Of a stretch of DNA of 64,000 bases, positions 55,178 through 63,740 are shown one piece after another. This DNA comes from RI-153 sp041391225. Lineage in GTDB: Bacteria; Chloroflexota; Anaerolineae; Caldilineales; Caldilineaceae. The notes beneath the pieces are model-generated. The model was not told the origin of the DNA, did no database searches, and saw nothing but the letters and a program-made list of their open reading frames with translations. Every line of letters starts with the position of its first letter. Position 1 is the first letter of the stretch. The position numbers and the translations under genes are program-made. The stretch is taken from the NCBI GenBank assembly GCA_041391225.1, contig JAWKOL010000017.1, forward strand, positions 62,001-126,000, read 5' to 3'.

Positions 55178-55826
55178 ATGACTTACGCGTTGTTCGAAGA
55201 AAAAGCGTCTTACACTTTTTCGGATTATTTCGCGCTCAACGTTGATGCAAGAGATGTGCTTTCCCATTTCGGTTACTCGTTTTCGGTGGAATCAACACAG
55301 TTGCCCCAGCGGCCGGTTGATCTTGCGCGTACTGAGGCCCTGAGCAGCCGAATCGCTGAGAGCCTGCCTTACCTGAGTATGACCAGCGAGGCCGCAAAAC
55401 GTGAGTTTTGATTGCCACCGTCTGCTCGAAGTCGTTCATCACACCAAAGCTTGGGTGCGGTGAATATCGCTCGTATTGAACAGGCAGTTGAAAGAGGACG
55501 GCTCGACTATTACCTGGAGGCAGATAACCGCCTCTTGATCGTGAAGCCAAAGATGCCGATTTGGTGCGTGGCTTTACGCAGCTGGCAGTCGAGTTGGTGG
55601 CACTGGACAAGTGGACAGAAAGCCCAAGAAGCAATGCTGTACGGCGCCATCTCCGTCAGCGACATCTGGCGGTTCCCGGTCGCTGAACCGGCAACAAACA
55701 TGTCACTCAGGATCTGAACCTCTGCGCTCGCGTACCCGCCGATCTACACGATCTGCTCAGCATTCTGGTTGGGATCTTGAATGGCCAGGACGATGTCACA
55801 GGAGGAGCGGTGGCTGAGTATAGGTG
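55178..55826 (+). pseudogene. Hypothetical nuclease-like protein, frameshifted
   Basis: The first 78 codons are open (MTYALFEEKASYTFSDYFAL ... EAAKREF). Fragments in shifted frames then read EVVHHTKAWVR, GRLDYYLEADNRLLIV, KDADLVRGFTQLAVELVALD, ATKHVTQDLNL and DLHDLLSILVGIL. Together they match a family of ~200-residue proteins, common in cyanobacteria and Chloroflexota, that look like PD-(D/E)XK-type domains (D.....EAK). I recall the family only by pattern. The start has GGAAAGG upstream. At least four frame changes. Confidence 0.55.
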
Positions 55827-56345
55827 AAACCCAGCTTGATCGGCACGCTTCTCTATCCGGTGTTCCATTTGAATCGGTTTTGCCCCTGCGTGCCGTGACC
55901 TGATCGGCCTTTAGTGGTTTGGTATCCCCGAAGCTAACGTGTATTACCTTCAAATGCTCGAAGTACTTCCCGCCTGGATTGCAATCTCTGGTCGGGATCT
56001 GGTTGGTGTGATCAGCCTCGACCAGTGCTTTCCTCACTCGTTTGAAGTTCACTTTCTGGCGGTGCATCCACAACATCACCGGCGTGGGATCAACCGTCTG
56101 CTGGTAGCGCAAGTGGAGAAGGAAGCCCCATCAACGGTGGCTGACGGCTGCACGTCAAGACGCTGGCCCCGTCGCACCCCGATCCGTTCTATGCCCAGAC
56201 TCGCGCATTCTATCAGGCATTGGGGTTTGAACCCTTGTTCGAATCTGATGCATTGTGGGGTTCAGAAAACCCAGCGCTGGTTCTGGTAAAGCCGTTGCAG
56301 GCGAGTAAACTCGCTTATTCTGTATCCAAAGACCCTTCACAATAG
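55826..56345 (+). pseudogene. GNAT acetyltransferase, frameshifted
   Basis: Open fragments give VYYLQMLEVLPAWIAISGRD, LVGVISLDQCFPHSFEVHFL and AVHPQHHRRGINRLLVAQVE (the acetyl-CoA loop, RRGIN). After a frame change come VKTLAPSHPDPFYAQTRAFY and QALGFEPLFESDALWGSENP. This is a complete small-molecule N-acetyltransferase if two or three shifts are corrected. The true start is not certain. Confidence 0.65.
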
Positions 56346-56375
56346 CAGCGGGTTCCAAAAAGAAGAGTAACCTTC

Positions 56376-57509
56376 GAAAATCACTTCTGTTAAAACCGCC
56401 GCCACCGCAGCCACAGTATGCACCTCTGGGTCAAGATTGGAAACCGACGCCGGGATCACCGGCATCGGTGAGAGTGTGTACACGGCGGCAAGCAGGCGAT
56501 TGCCATCATTGGTTTCACCTGGCGCCCAAGCTCGAAGGGCGCGATCCGTTCGCCATCGACGCCCTTTTTCGAGGACCTGCGCCGCTCGCGTGTTCGACGG
56601 CGGCTTTGCCCGGCGCGCTGATCCGCGGCGCTCGGTATTGAGATCGCGCTGTGGGATCTCAAAGGGCAAGGCGCTGGGTGTGCCTGTCTACGAGCTGATG
56701 GGCGGCAAGTTCCGCGACAAGATCCGCGTCTACGCCGACTGCCAGGTGTCGCCGGGCATGACGTTTGACGAGATCAAACAGGTGGTCGACGGCGTGGTGC
56801 GAGAGGGCTTCACGGCGCTGAAGATCGACCTCGATCTGAAACGTATGGGCCAGTTCAGCGACAGAGTGCCCGTAAAGGACCGCTTCGCTACACTGCCGGC
56901 CAGTACGAACTTTTGAACGCATGGTGGAACTGGTAGACATGGTCGCAGTGCAGCGGGCAAGGGCATCGACGTGGCGGCAGACGTCTACCGCGCCTCGACG
57001 TGCCAAGCGCCGTCCGCCTGGCCGAGATCTGGAGACAGTATCACCTGCTCTGGCTCGAAGAACCTGTCCCTGCGAGAATATCAAGGCGCTGAGTTAAATC
57101 GCACACCAGCACGCCCATCTGCTCTGGCGAGAACCTCTACCTGCGTCACGGCTTCCGCGATCTGCTGGAGCAACAGGCTGTGGACATCATCATGCCCGAC
57201 ATCCCCAAGTGCGGCCTTTCCGAGGTGCCGCAAGATCGCCAACATGGCCGAGCTCTGCCATCGTTGCGCCGCCTGGCGTCTCGCCGATTGGCACGCTGGC
57301 GTCGGCCCACGTCGCCACCGTCCCCGACTTCCTGGTGCTGGAATTTCATTGGCTGCACCGCGACCTGCTGGACAACCATCATCCAGGAGAAGACCGACAT
57401 CATCAAAGACGGCTACATCCATCTGAGCGACCGCCCGGGCATCGGTGTAGAACTCGATGAGGTGGTGGGTCAGCAGTATCAGTTCGAGGGGACGACCTGG
57501 TTCGCCTAA
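56376..57509 (+). pseudogene. Enolase-superfamily sugar acid dehydratase, multiply frameshifted
   Basis: The reconstructed order is KITSVKTAATAAT, MHLWVKI, ETDAGITGIGESVYT, EIALWDLKGKALGVPVYELM, GGKFRDKIRVYADCQV, then EGFTALKIDLD (the KxD motif), LLWLEEPVPAENI, GENLYLRHGFRDLLEQQAVD, IIMPDIPKCGGLSEV-like and HPHGVSSPIG-like. It ends VGQQYQFEGTTWFA. It is a mandelate racemase-type dehydratase (galactonate or xylonate dehydratase branch). At least seven frame changes. Its likely product (2-keto-3-deoxy acid) is the substrate expected for the FAH-family protein upstream. Confidence 0.75.
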
Positions 57510-57520
57510 ACGATCAACGA

Positions 57521-57600
57521 TAGAATGCGGATTGGGCTGATCTGGGCGGATTTCCCCTGACTTGAAGGGAATCGGCTTCATCAGCCCAATCCGCATTCTA
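57521..57600. repeat. Palindrome with 21-bp perfect arms
   Basis: TAGAATGCGGATTGGGCTGA plus T (57521-57541) is answered exactly at 57580-57600. It closes the dehydratase gene. The rest of the ~300-base gap holds the next hairpin and the MFS gene leader. Confidence 0.85.
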
Positions 57601-57619
57601 TTTCCATGACTCCCCTGCG

Positions 57620-57678
57620 AAAAGTCCGACTTCTGTGTGATTTGCGGTTGCTCCCCTCCTGAAAGAAGTCGGACTTTT
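57620..57678. terminator. Inverted repeat, probable terminator
   Basis: AAAAGTCCGACTTCT and AGAAGTCGGACTTTT match over 15 of 15 bases with a 29-base loop. The T-run end fits a rightward terminator, although the loop is long. Confidence 0.55.
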
Positions 57679-57816
57679 GCGCTTGAGCGACCTTTTTGCA
57701 GTAGAGTCATTTCCATCCCCGTCGAAAACCATGCTAAAATCTGGACAAAGTAGGACTGCGGTGGCCGACCAGTCGCAGTCAACGTTTCAGCAGTGGCAGT
57801 GAAAGGAACGTGACCC

Positions 57817-59178
57817 ATGACCCAAGCCACACGCCGTCCCGCTGGCATGCGTGCTTTCTTTGTGATTTGGTTTGGACAATTGATCTCGATGCTTGGTTCG
57901 GGCATGACCCGCTTCGCGCTGACGATCTGGGCCTGGCAGGAGACACAATCTGCGACCGCGCTGGCGTTGGTCGCATTCTTTTCGTTTGCGCCTATGGTGA
58001 TCCTCAGCCCGTTGGCGGGCGCGCTGGTAGATCGCTGGCCGCGGCGGCTGGTGATGATGGCCAGCGACCTGGCGGCAGGGCTTGCCACAGTGGCAGTGCT
58101 GATCCTGTACAGCACGGGCAACCTGGAGATCTGGCATCTCTACGTGGCAAGCGCATTCGCATCGTCGTTTGAATCGTTTCAGTTCCCCGCCTACTCCGCC
58201 GCTATCACCACGATGGTAGACAAGACGCAGTACGCCCGTACCAGCGGCATGATCAGCATGGCCGAAGCCGGATCGGGCATACTGGCCCCGGCGTTGGCCG
58301 GTCTGTTGCTGGTGCTGATCGGCATCAACGGCGTCATGCTGATTGACATCGTCACCTTTGTTTTTGCGGTGGGATCGCTGCTGGTTGTCCACATTCCACA
58401 GCCGGAGCCTACCGCAACGGAAGAGAACAAGCCCTCTTCGCTGTGGAGCGATTCGCTCTTCGGCTTCCGTTACATTTTTCAGCGCCCCAGTCTGCTCGGC
58501 CTGCAACTCGTCTTCTTGGGTGTCAACCTGTCCTCGCCGTTGGCGTTTACGTTGTTGCCTGCCTTTGTTCTCCTCCGCACCAACCAAGACTCGGTAAGCT
58601 TGGGGATCGTGCAGGCGTCGATCAGCGCGGGTGGCCTGGCAGGTGGCCTGCTGATGAGTACCTGGGGTGGGCCAAAGCGGAAAATCCATGGCGTGTTGCT
58701 GGGGATGATCGGCAGTGGCCTCTTGGGGATTGCAGTGATTGGCCTGGGGCGCAGTATTCCTTTCTGGGTATTGGGCGCGTTTCTCACTTTTGTATGGATT
58801 CAGATGACAAATGCATCAAATCAGGCTATTTGGCAGGCCAAAGTGCCGCCACCACTGCAAGGGCGCGTCTTTGCGATTCGTCGAATGATAGCGAACATCA
58901 GCGGCCCTGTGGCTGTATTGCTGGCTGGTCCACTGGCGGATCGTATCTTCGAGCCGGCCATGATGCCGGGTGGCGCGCTGGCTGGTCTCTTCGGTGGCCT
59001 TGTGGGTGTTGGTCCTGGTGCAGGGATGGCGCTGATCCTGGTCTTGATGGGTGTTTTTAGTGGCGTAGTGGGCCTGAGCGGTTACCTCACACCCGCCGTG
59101 CGCCGTGTGGAAGAACTGATCCCCGATCACACGCCGGATCGGGTGGAAGAGCGGGTGGAAGAGCAGGCGTTGGGGTAA
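57817..59178 (+). CDS. Major facilitator superfamily transporter (enterobactin-exporter-like)
   Basis: A 453-residue membrane protein with ~12 helices. The N-terminal pattern FFVIWFGQLISMLGSGMTRF, ALTIWAWQETQSATALALVA and SPLAGALVDRWPRRLVMMAS (motif A: GxxxDRxxRR) is that of the MFS_3/EntS drug or siderophore exporter group. The second half contains SISAGGLAGGLLMSTWGGPK. It has a hydrophilic tail of short acidic repeats (RVEELI, RVEERVEEQ). AAGGA is 9 bases before the ATG. The substrate is unknown. Confidence 0.9.
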   Translation: MTQATRRPAGMRAFFVIWFGQLISMLGSGMTRFALTIWAWQETQSATALALVAFFSFAPMVILSPLAGALVDRWPRRLVMMASDLAAGLATVAVLILYSTGNLEIWHLYVASAFASSFESFQFPAYSAAITTMVDKTQYARTSGMISMAEAGSGILAPALAGLLLVLIGINGVMLIDIVTFVFAVGSLLVVHIPQPEPTATEENKPSSLWSDSLFGFRYIFQRPSLLGLQLVFLGVNLSSPLAFTLLPAFVLLRTNQDSVSLGIVQASISAGGLAGGLLMSTWGGPKRKIHGVLLGMIGSGLLGIAVIGLGRSIPFWVLGAFLTFVWIQMTNASNQAIWQAKVPPPLQGRVFAIRRMIANISGPVAVLLAGPLADRIFEPAMMPGGALAGLFGGLVGVGPGAGMALILVLMGVFSGVVGLSGYLTPAVRRVEELIPDHTPDRVEERVEEQALG

Positions 59179-59287
59179 GATGAAGGACGTGGGGCGTATT
59201 CGGTTCTTCGCAAGAATCGGGTGGTTGGCGCGCGTACACTGCGCTATGCTGAGTTCAGCAATCCGCACCGATTCAGGAGAGAAGACG

Positions 59288-60172
59288 ATGACGATCTATA
59301 CAGGCGATGTCCACGCGCCGGAGACAACAATGCCCGATTTCCGCCAGGCGGCGGACGACTACCAACTGGTGGCGCAGGCGATCCACTACCTGGATGAGCA
59401 TTTTCGCAGTCAGCCCGAGTTGGCAGATGTGGCGGCGCACGTGGGCTTGAGCGAATTCCACTTTCAGCGTCTTTTTAGCCGCTGGGTGGGGATCAGCCCC
59501 AAGCGTTTTGTGCAGTATCTGACCAAGGAATACGCCAAAGAGGCGTTGGACCGCTCACACTCGCTGCTCGATGCGTCGCTGGACGCCGGCCTCTCTGGCC
59601 CAGGACGGCTGCACGATCTCTTCATCCACACCGAAGCGGTGACACCAGGAGCGTACAAGGCGGCGGGCGCCGGGCTGACCATCCGCTACGGCGTCCACCC
59701 TACCCCCTTCGGCAATGCGCTGCTTTCAGTGACAGACAGGGGCATCTGCGGGCTGAACTTCGTGGACGATAACGCCGACGCCGAAGTGACGGCGCAGCGG
59801 CAACGCTGGTCCGCGGCGGAGTTTCGGCACGCGCCACACGAAACCGGCGAGTTGATCACGCAGATCTTTGCGCCGGGGGCGAACCCCGCGCCGTTACACC
59901 TCTACGTGCGCGGCACCAACTGGCAGATCAAAGTGTGGGAAGCGCTGCTGCAATTGCCGGTAGGGTCACGTGTCACCTACGGCGATGTTGCGCGGCGCGT
60001 CTGCACCGCCAAGGCGTCGCGTGCGGTGGGGAACGCCGTGGCGCACAACCCCATCGGCTACCTGATCCCCTGTCACCGTGTGGTGCGCCAGACAGGACGC
60101 GGTCATAGCTACCGCTGGGGCGGCGAGCGCAAACAGGCGATCCTCGCTTGGGAGGCGGCGCAGCAAGGTTAG
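59288..60172 (+). CDS. Bifunctional AraC-type HTH / methylated-DNA-cysteine methyltransferase
   Basis: A 294-residue Ada-like protein lacking the N-terminal zinc domain. Residues ~30-110 are an AraC-type helix-turn-helix (LADVAAHVGLSEFHFQRLFS, RWVGISPKRFVQYLT). The C-terminal domain is O6-methylguanine-DNA methyltransferase: VWEALLQLPVGSRVTYGDVA, ASRAVGNAVAHNPIGYLIPC and the active-site PCHRVVRQ. AGGAG is 8 bases before the chosen ATG. It repairs O6-alkylguanine and may activate repair genes. Its stop overlaps the convergent ArsA stop by 3 bases. Confidence 0.93.
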   Translation: MTIYTGDVHAPETTMPDFRQAADDYQLVAQAIHYLDEHFRSQPELADVAAHVGLSEFHFQRLFSRWVGISPKRFVQYLTKEYAKEALDRSHSLLDASLDAGLSGPGRLHDLFIHTEAVTPGAYKAAGAGLTIRYGVHPTPFGNALLSVTDRGICGLNFVDDNADAEVTAQRQRWSAAEFRHAPHETGELITQIFAPGANPAPLHLYVRGTNWQIKVWEALLQLPVGSRVTYGDVARRVCTAKASRAVGNAVAHNPIGYLIPCHRVVRQTGRGHSYRWGGERKQAILAWEAAQQG

Positions 60173-61443
60173 CCTGCCGCGCCGCGCAGACGGGCCTTGA
60201 GCGTCTCCCAGCGGTTGGGCTGCAAGTCCTGGGGTTGGGGATCTTCGTCGTTGTCTTCGCGGTCGAAGAGGATGTTGAGTCGATCATCTTCGTACTTGGC
60301 GCCGGCGATTTCGAGCCGGGCCAGGCCGGTGGGCAGGGCGATGTTGCGTTTCCAGTTGCCGATGCGCACGATCAACTCGTCCACGACGCTGCGGTGCAGG
60401 TCCACTTGATCACGTTCGGCCATGGGCAGCGGAATGCTGAGGACGTAATGGCCGTTCTGCGTGTAGATCTGTTGGGGCAGGCCGCTGTAGTAACTGCGTG
60501 TAGGATCGCCCACGCCGCCGCGGGTCTTGTCCTCACCGAAGACCACGTCCGCCGTACGCCGTAGCATCGTTTTGCTTACCAGCGTCCTGATCGAGGATCT
60601 TGAAGATGGGCAGCTGGAGCTTCTTCTACGAATTGCAGATTCTCCTGTTGCGACTGTTTCCTGCTTGAAGTATTCGTCGGCCAGGTGCTGCGGGGAAAAC
60701 CACGGTTACAGACCACTGCGTCCACCGCGTAGCCGTAAAGATTGAGGTAGGTATGGGCGCTGTGCTTTGCTACCACCATCTTCTCGGGGTTGAGCACGAG
60801 GCGCACTGCTGCTGATCTCGCTGTTGCTGAGTAGTTCGCTGGTGCGTTCAGGCACGTTGACCAGGTCTTCGATGCTTTCAGGAGCGTCGTCTTCGGGCAG
60901 GGGCATGTCACCATAAAGCTAGCGCGCTTCATGAATGGGCGCGCCAGTTGAATTGTCTTGCGCTGGAAGGGGAAAACCTTCTCGATATACCATCGCACCC
61001 ATTCCGGAAGCCCGACCAGTTGCAGCGTGGAGCCGGTAGGGGCGGCGTCGATCACAATGACGTCGTAGTCGCCGCTTTCGGCCAGGTGGGTGATCTGCAT
61101 GAGGCTGGCCAATTCTTCCATACCCGGCAGCACCGATATTTCTTCGGCCCACGAGGCTGTCCATGCCGCGCCAGGCAAAGAGAGGACGTTCAAATAATCC
61201 TGGACACGCCCCCAATAATATGTCCATCTGGTGAAGCAGGTCGATCTCCTGGCCCCACGGTTGTTGCCCCAGGGGAGTGAGTTCGTTGCCGATGCGGCGG
61301 TGAAGCTGTCGCCCAGGCTGTGCGCCGGATCGGTGCTGAGCACGACGGTACGGTAGCCCAGGTCGGCGCAGCGGACGGCGGTAGCCGCGCTCATGCTGGT
61401 CTTGCCTACGCCGCCCTTTGCCGGTATAGAGTATGATGCGCAT
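60169..61443 (-). pseudogene. ArsA/GET3-type ATPase, multiply frameshifted
   Basis: The reconstructed product (~420 residues) begins MRIILYTGKG, and the P-loop GKGGVGKTS is broken by one extra G in a G-run. Then come GYRTVVLSTDPAHSLGDSF (deviant Walker/switch I region), EELASLMQITHLAESGDYDV, IVIDAAPTGSTLQLVGLPEW (A-loop DAAPTG) and VRLVLNPEKMVVAKHSAHTY. The intact C-terminal domain is DLHRSVVDELIVRIGNWKRN. At least seven frame changes. ArsA homologues energise arsenite export or deliver tail-anchored proteins. No arsenic genes are adjacent. GAGGAACG precedes the ATG. Confidence 0.8.
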
Positions 61444-61618
61444 TCGTTCCTCAACTTTGGTCAAAGTTTCAGCGATTGGTTGTCGTGGCTGTCACCCATC
61501 ATTCAATCGTCGAGAAGTGTGCAGCGGTTCCCAATTGGGGAGGGTGATTGGCGATTTGTGAAGGGTAATTGGGCGTGTATCCTGCTGCTTTGGGCAATGC
61601 GGGCGCATGGCAGGTAAC

Positions 61619-61657
61619 AAAAAAGCCGAACGGAAAAATCCATCCGTTCGGCTTTTG
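61619..61657. terminator. Rho-independent terminator
   Basis: AAAAAAGCCGAACGGA, loop, TCCGTTCGGCTTTT. It is bidirectional in form and lies just beyond the 3' end of the leftward SH3b gene, which it would terminate. Confidence 0.85.
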
Positions 61658-61684
61658 TATGTCAAATGCGTGGACGGGTTTGCG

Positions 61685-63169
61685 TTACGGGTTGACGACT
61701 GGCACGTCTGCGGGGGCATTGGAGACGAGAATGGCGAAGATCCAGCTGCCGTCGGATAGCTGATACCAATCACCGGCGGCGTTGCGCCCCGTAACTGTGA
61801 CAACCGTGCCGAGTTCGGCTGAGCCGGCGACATCGAAATCGGTGCCAGGACCGGAACGCAGGTTCGCGGGTGAGTTGACCGTGGGTTGATCGGTTGCGGT
61901 GGCCTCTTCAGCGGCGTCGGTGCCGGTCGTGGCGTCTGTAGTTGTGGCGTCGGTAGTTGTGTCAGCGCCTTCCTGTACAGGTTCAGGTGTGGCTGTTGCT
62001 TCGGCCCCAGTGTCAGCAGCGGCAGCGTCTGTGGCAGATGTCTCTGTCGTTGTTACAGCCGTAGAGGCTTCAACTGTCGGCGCTGGTGCGGGTGTGGCGG
62101 CGGCAATGCCTTGCCCATCCAACACGTTGCGTCCCTGATTTGCGCCGGAAAGGACATTGCCGTCGGCGTCGACCACCGGCACGTCGATATTCTCTCTGTC
62201 CAACAAAGTGGCGAAGATCCAGTTGCCGTCGCTGAGCAGATACCAATCGCCTGCTTCCACACGCCCGACAACGGTCACAACAGTACCAAACGGTGCGCCG
62301 CCTTCAACCAGCTCAAAGTCAGTGCCGGGGCCGGTTCGCAGGTTGGCGTCTGCATTGGTGGTGGCAGTGACCGTCTGTGTGGCGCCGATGGGCGCTGCGG
62401 ATGTAGCCACTGCCGTCGGTTCGGGCGTTGCGGCAGTCTCTGTGGTTGCCTCCGGCGTGGGCGTAGCCGGTTCGACGACGGGAACGTCCGGCGGTTCTGT
62501 GAGCAACGCGCCGAAGATCCAGGTGCCGTCGTCGATCAAGAACCACTCGCCGGTGGCATCTTGCCCCACAACAGAAATGATCGCGGGTGGTTCAAGTGAT
62601 CCGACCACATCAAAGTCCAGGCCAGGGCCGGAGCGCACGTTGGCTATGCTGGCGACGATGGCGCGTTTGGGCTCCACCGTAGGCGCCGGTGTCACCTGAG
62701 TTGTTGTGGTTACGTCACTTGTTGCGGTGATGGCGGGCGTGGCGGTGATGCCCTGAGTGTCGGTCAACGCGACGGTGTCGGTCAGCGTCACGGTGTTGGT
62801 AGCGGGCAGCGTCAAATCGATTTCCGGCTCGGGGGCAGGCGTCTCCGTTGGCGTCGACGTTGGCGTCGGCGTCGGTTCTTCGGTTGGCGTCTCAGTCGGA
62901 GGCGCGGGCGTCGGCTCTTCAGGTGTTGGTGTGGCTGTCGGCAGATCGACGGCCGGCTCAATGGCGACGCCCTGGGGCAGATCGATGCCCGCTAAATCGG
63001 CAAGTGATGTCACGTCGACGCCGAGTTGACCAGAAAGCTCGTCGATCATATTGGTTGGAATCAATTGCCATAGTTGGCCGGTCATCGCCAGGGCGGGAAC
63101 ACCCACGATCATGCCCAACCAGACTATACTGACGATTACCGCCATGATCACCGCAAGCGCTCTTCTCAT
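61685..63169 (-). CDS. SH3b-domain protein with N-terminal membrane anchor
   Basis: A 494-residue extracytoplasmic protein. An N-terminal hydrophobic segment (LAVIMAVIVSIVWLGMIVGV) probably stays as an anchor. Long Thr/Pro/Glu-rich linkers (repeats of TETPT, EEPTP) separate three bacterial SH3 domains. Each has AN(V/L)R(S/T)GPGxDF, a G-D/E-W-(Y/F) strand and (D/G)GxWIFAxLL. SH3b domains bind peptidoglycan peptides or metals in wall-associated proteins. The start is at MRRALAV with AAAGG upstream. It is terminated by the hairpin just downstream. Confidence 0.85.
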   Translation of the reverse strand: MRRALAVIMAVIVSIVWLGMIVGVPALAMTGQLWQLIPTNMIDELSGQLGVDVTSLADLAGIDLPQGVAIEPAVDLPTATPTPEEPTPAPPTETPTEEPTPTPTSTPTETPAPEPEIDLTLPATNTVTLTDTVALTDTQGITATPAITATSDVTTTTQVTPAPTVEPKRAIVASIANVRSGPGLDFDVVGSLEPPAIISVVGQDATGEWFLIDDGTWIFGALLTEPPDVPVVEPATPTPEATTETAATPEPTAVATSAAPIGATQTVTATTNADANLRTGPGTDFELVEGGAPFGTVVTVVGRVEAGDWYLLSDGNWIFATLLDRENIDVPVVDADGNVLSGANQGRNVLDGQGIAAATPAPAPTVEASTAVTTTETSATDAAAADTGAEATATPEPVQEGADTTTDATTTDATTGTDAAEEATATDQPTVNSPANLRSGPGTDFDVAGSAELGTVVTVTGRNAAGDWYQLSDGSWIFAILVSNAPADVPVVNP

Positions 63170-63740
63170 GCCCTCTTGCCTTTCAAGTGGTACCGTTTCT
63201 ATCCCTGATGTATACCATTTTCCAGCAAGTGTAACACAGGTTGATATGGACTTCAATTGAATGTAAGCAGCCGTAATTGCCGTACATAATTATTTCATCG
63301 CAACAACCCTGAGATACTTGTGCCAGGCTACTTGTGCTAGATATATCTACCTTGTTTGCAGACGATATATATCCTTATGTATACCCAATGTTATCAAAAA
63401 CAAACACAGTGCTAATCTTTCCACAATATAATTCTAGCAAAGCGTTGCTACAATGAAGTTCGCTGTCCAAATTTCGAGCGTGTAGCTTCAGAGCAGCGCC
63501 TCGGCGATGTGGACAATACTGATGTGGACAAATACTGACGAAACCAACAATATCTCGCCAAATGCTCTTGTGCATGTTGACTACAATTTTGATACTGGAC
63601 AAACTTGTCCAACTGTGATTTAATTATTGCACAAGATATGCACAGGTAATACAGCGTACCAACCAGGAAATGTTCGGTAGTTAGCGGATCAATCATGTGT
63701 AGCCTGAACAATTTAGGTATTTAGCCGAAGGGGTAGAGGC
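63170..63740. other. AT-rich divergent intergenic region
   Basis: 571 bases with clearly lower GC than the rest of the window, between the leftward SH3b gene and a rightward Crp/Fnr gene. Short open frames on the minus strand here have no recognisable features. A 15/16-base tandem repeat (GATGTGGACAATACT) lies at 63506-63536. The region must carry both promoters, but I cannot pick out a convincing one. Confidence 0.5.

Noticed and set aside
385..61580. CRISPR array
   Set aside because: The repeats are palindromic words without regular spacers of constant length, and no cas genes are present.
63375..63711. Two short minus-strand frames upstream of the Crp/Fnr gene
   Set aside because: They are in an AT-rich regulatory gap, overlap each other and show no domain, coding bias or ribosome binding site.
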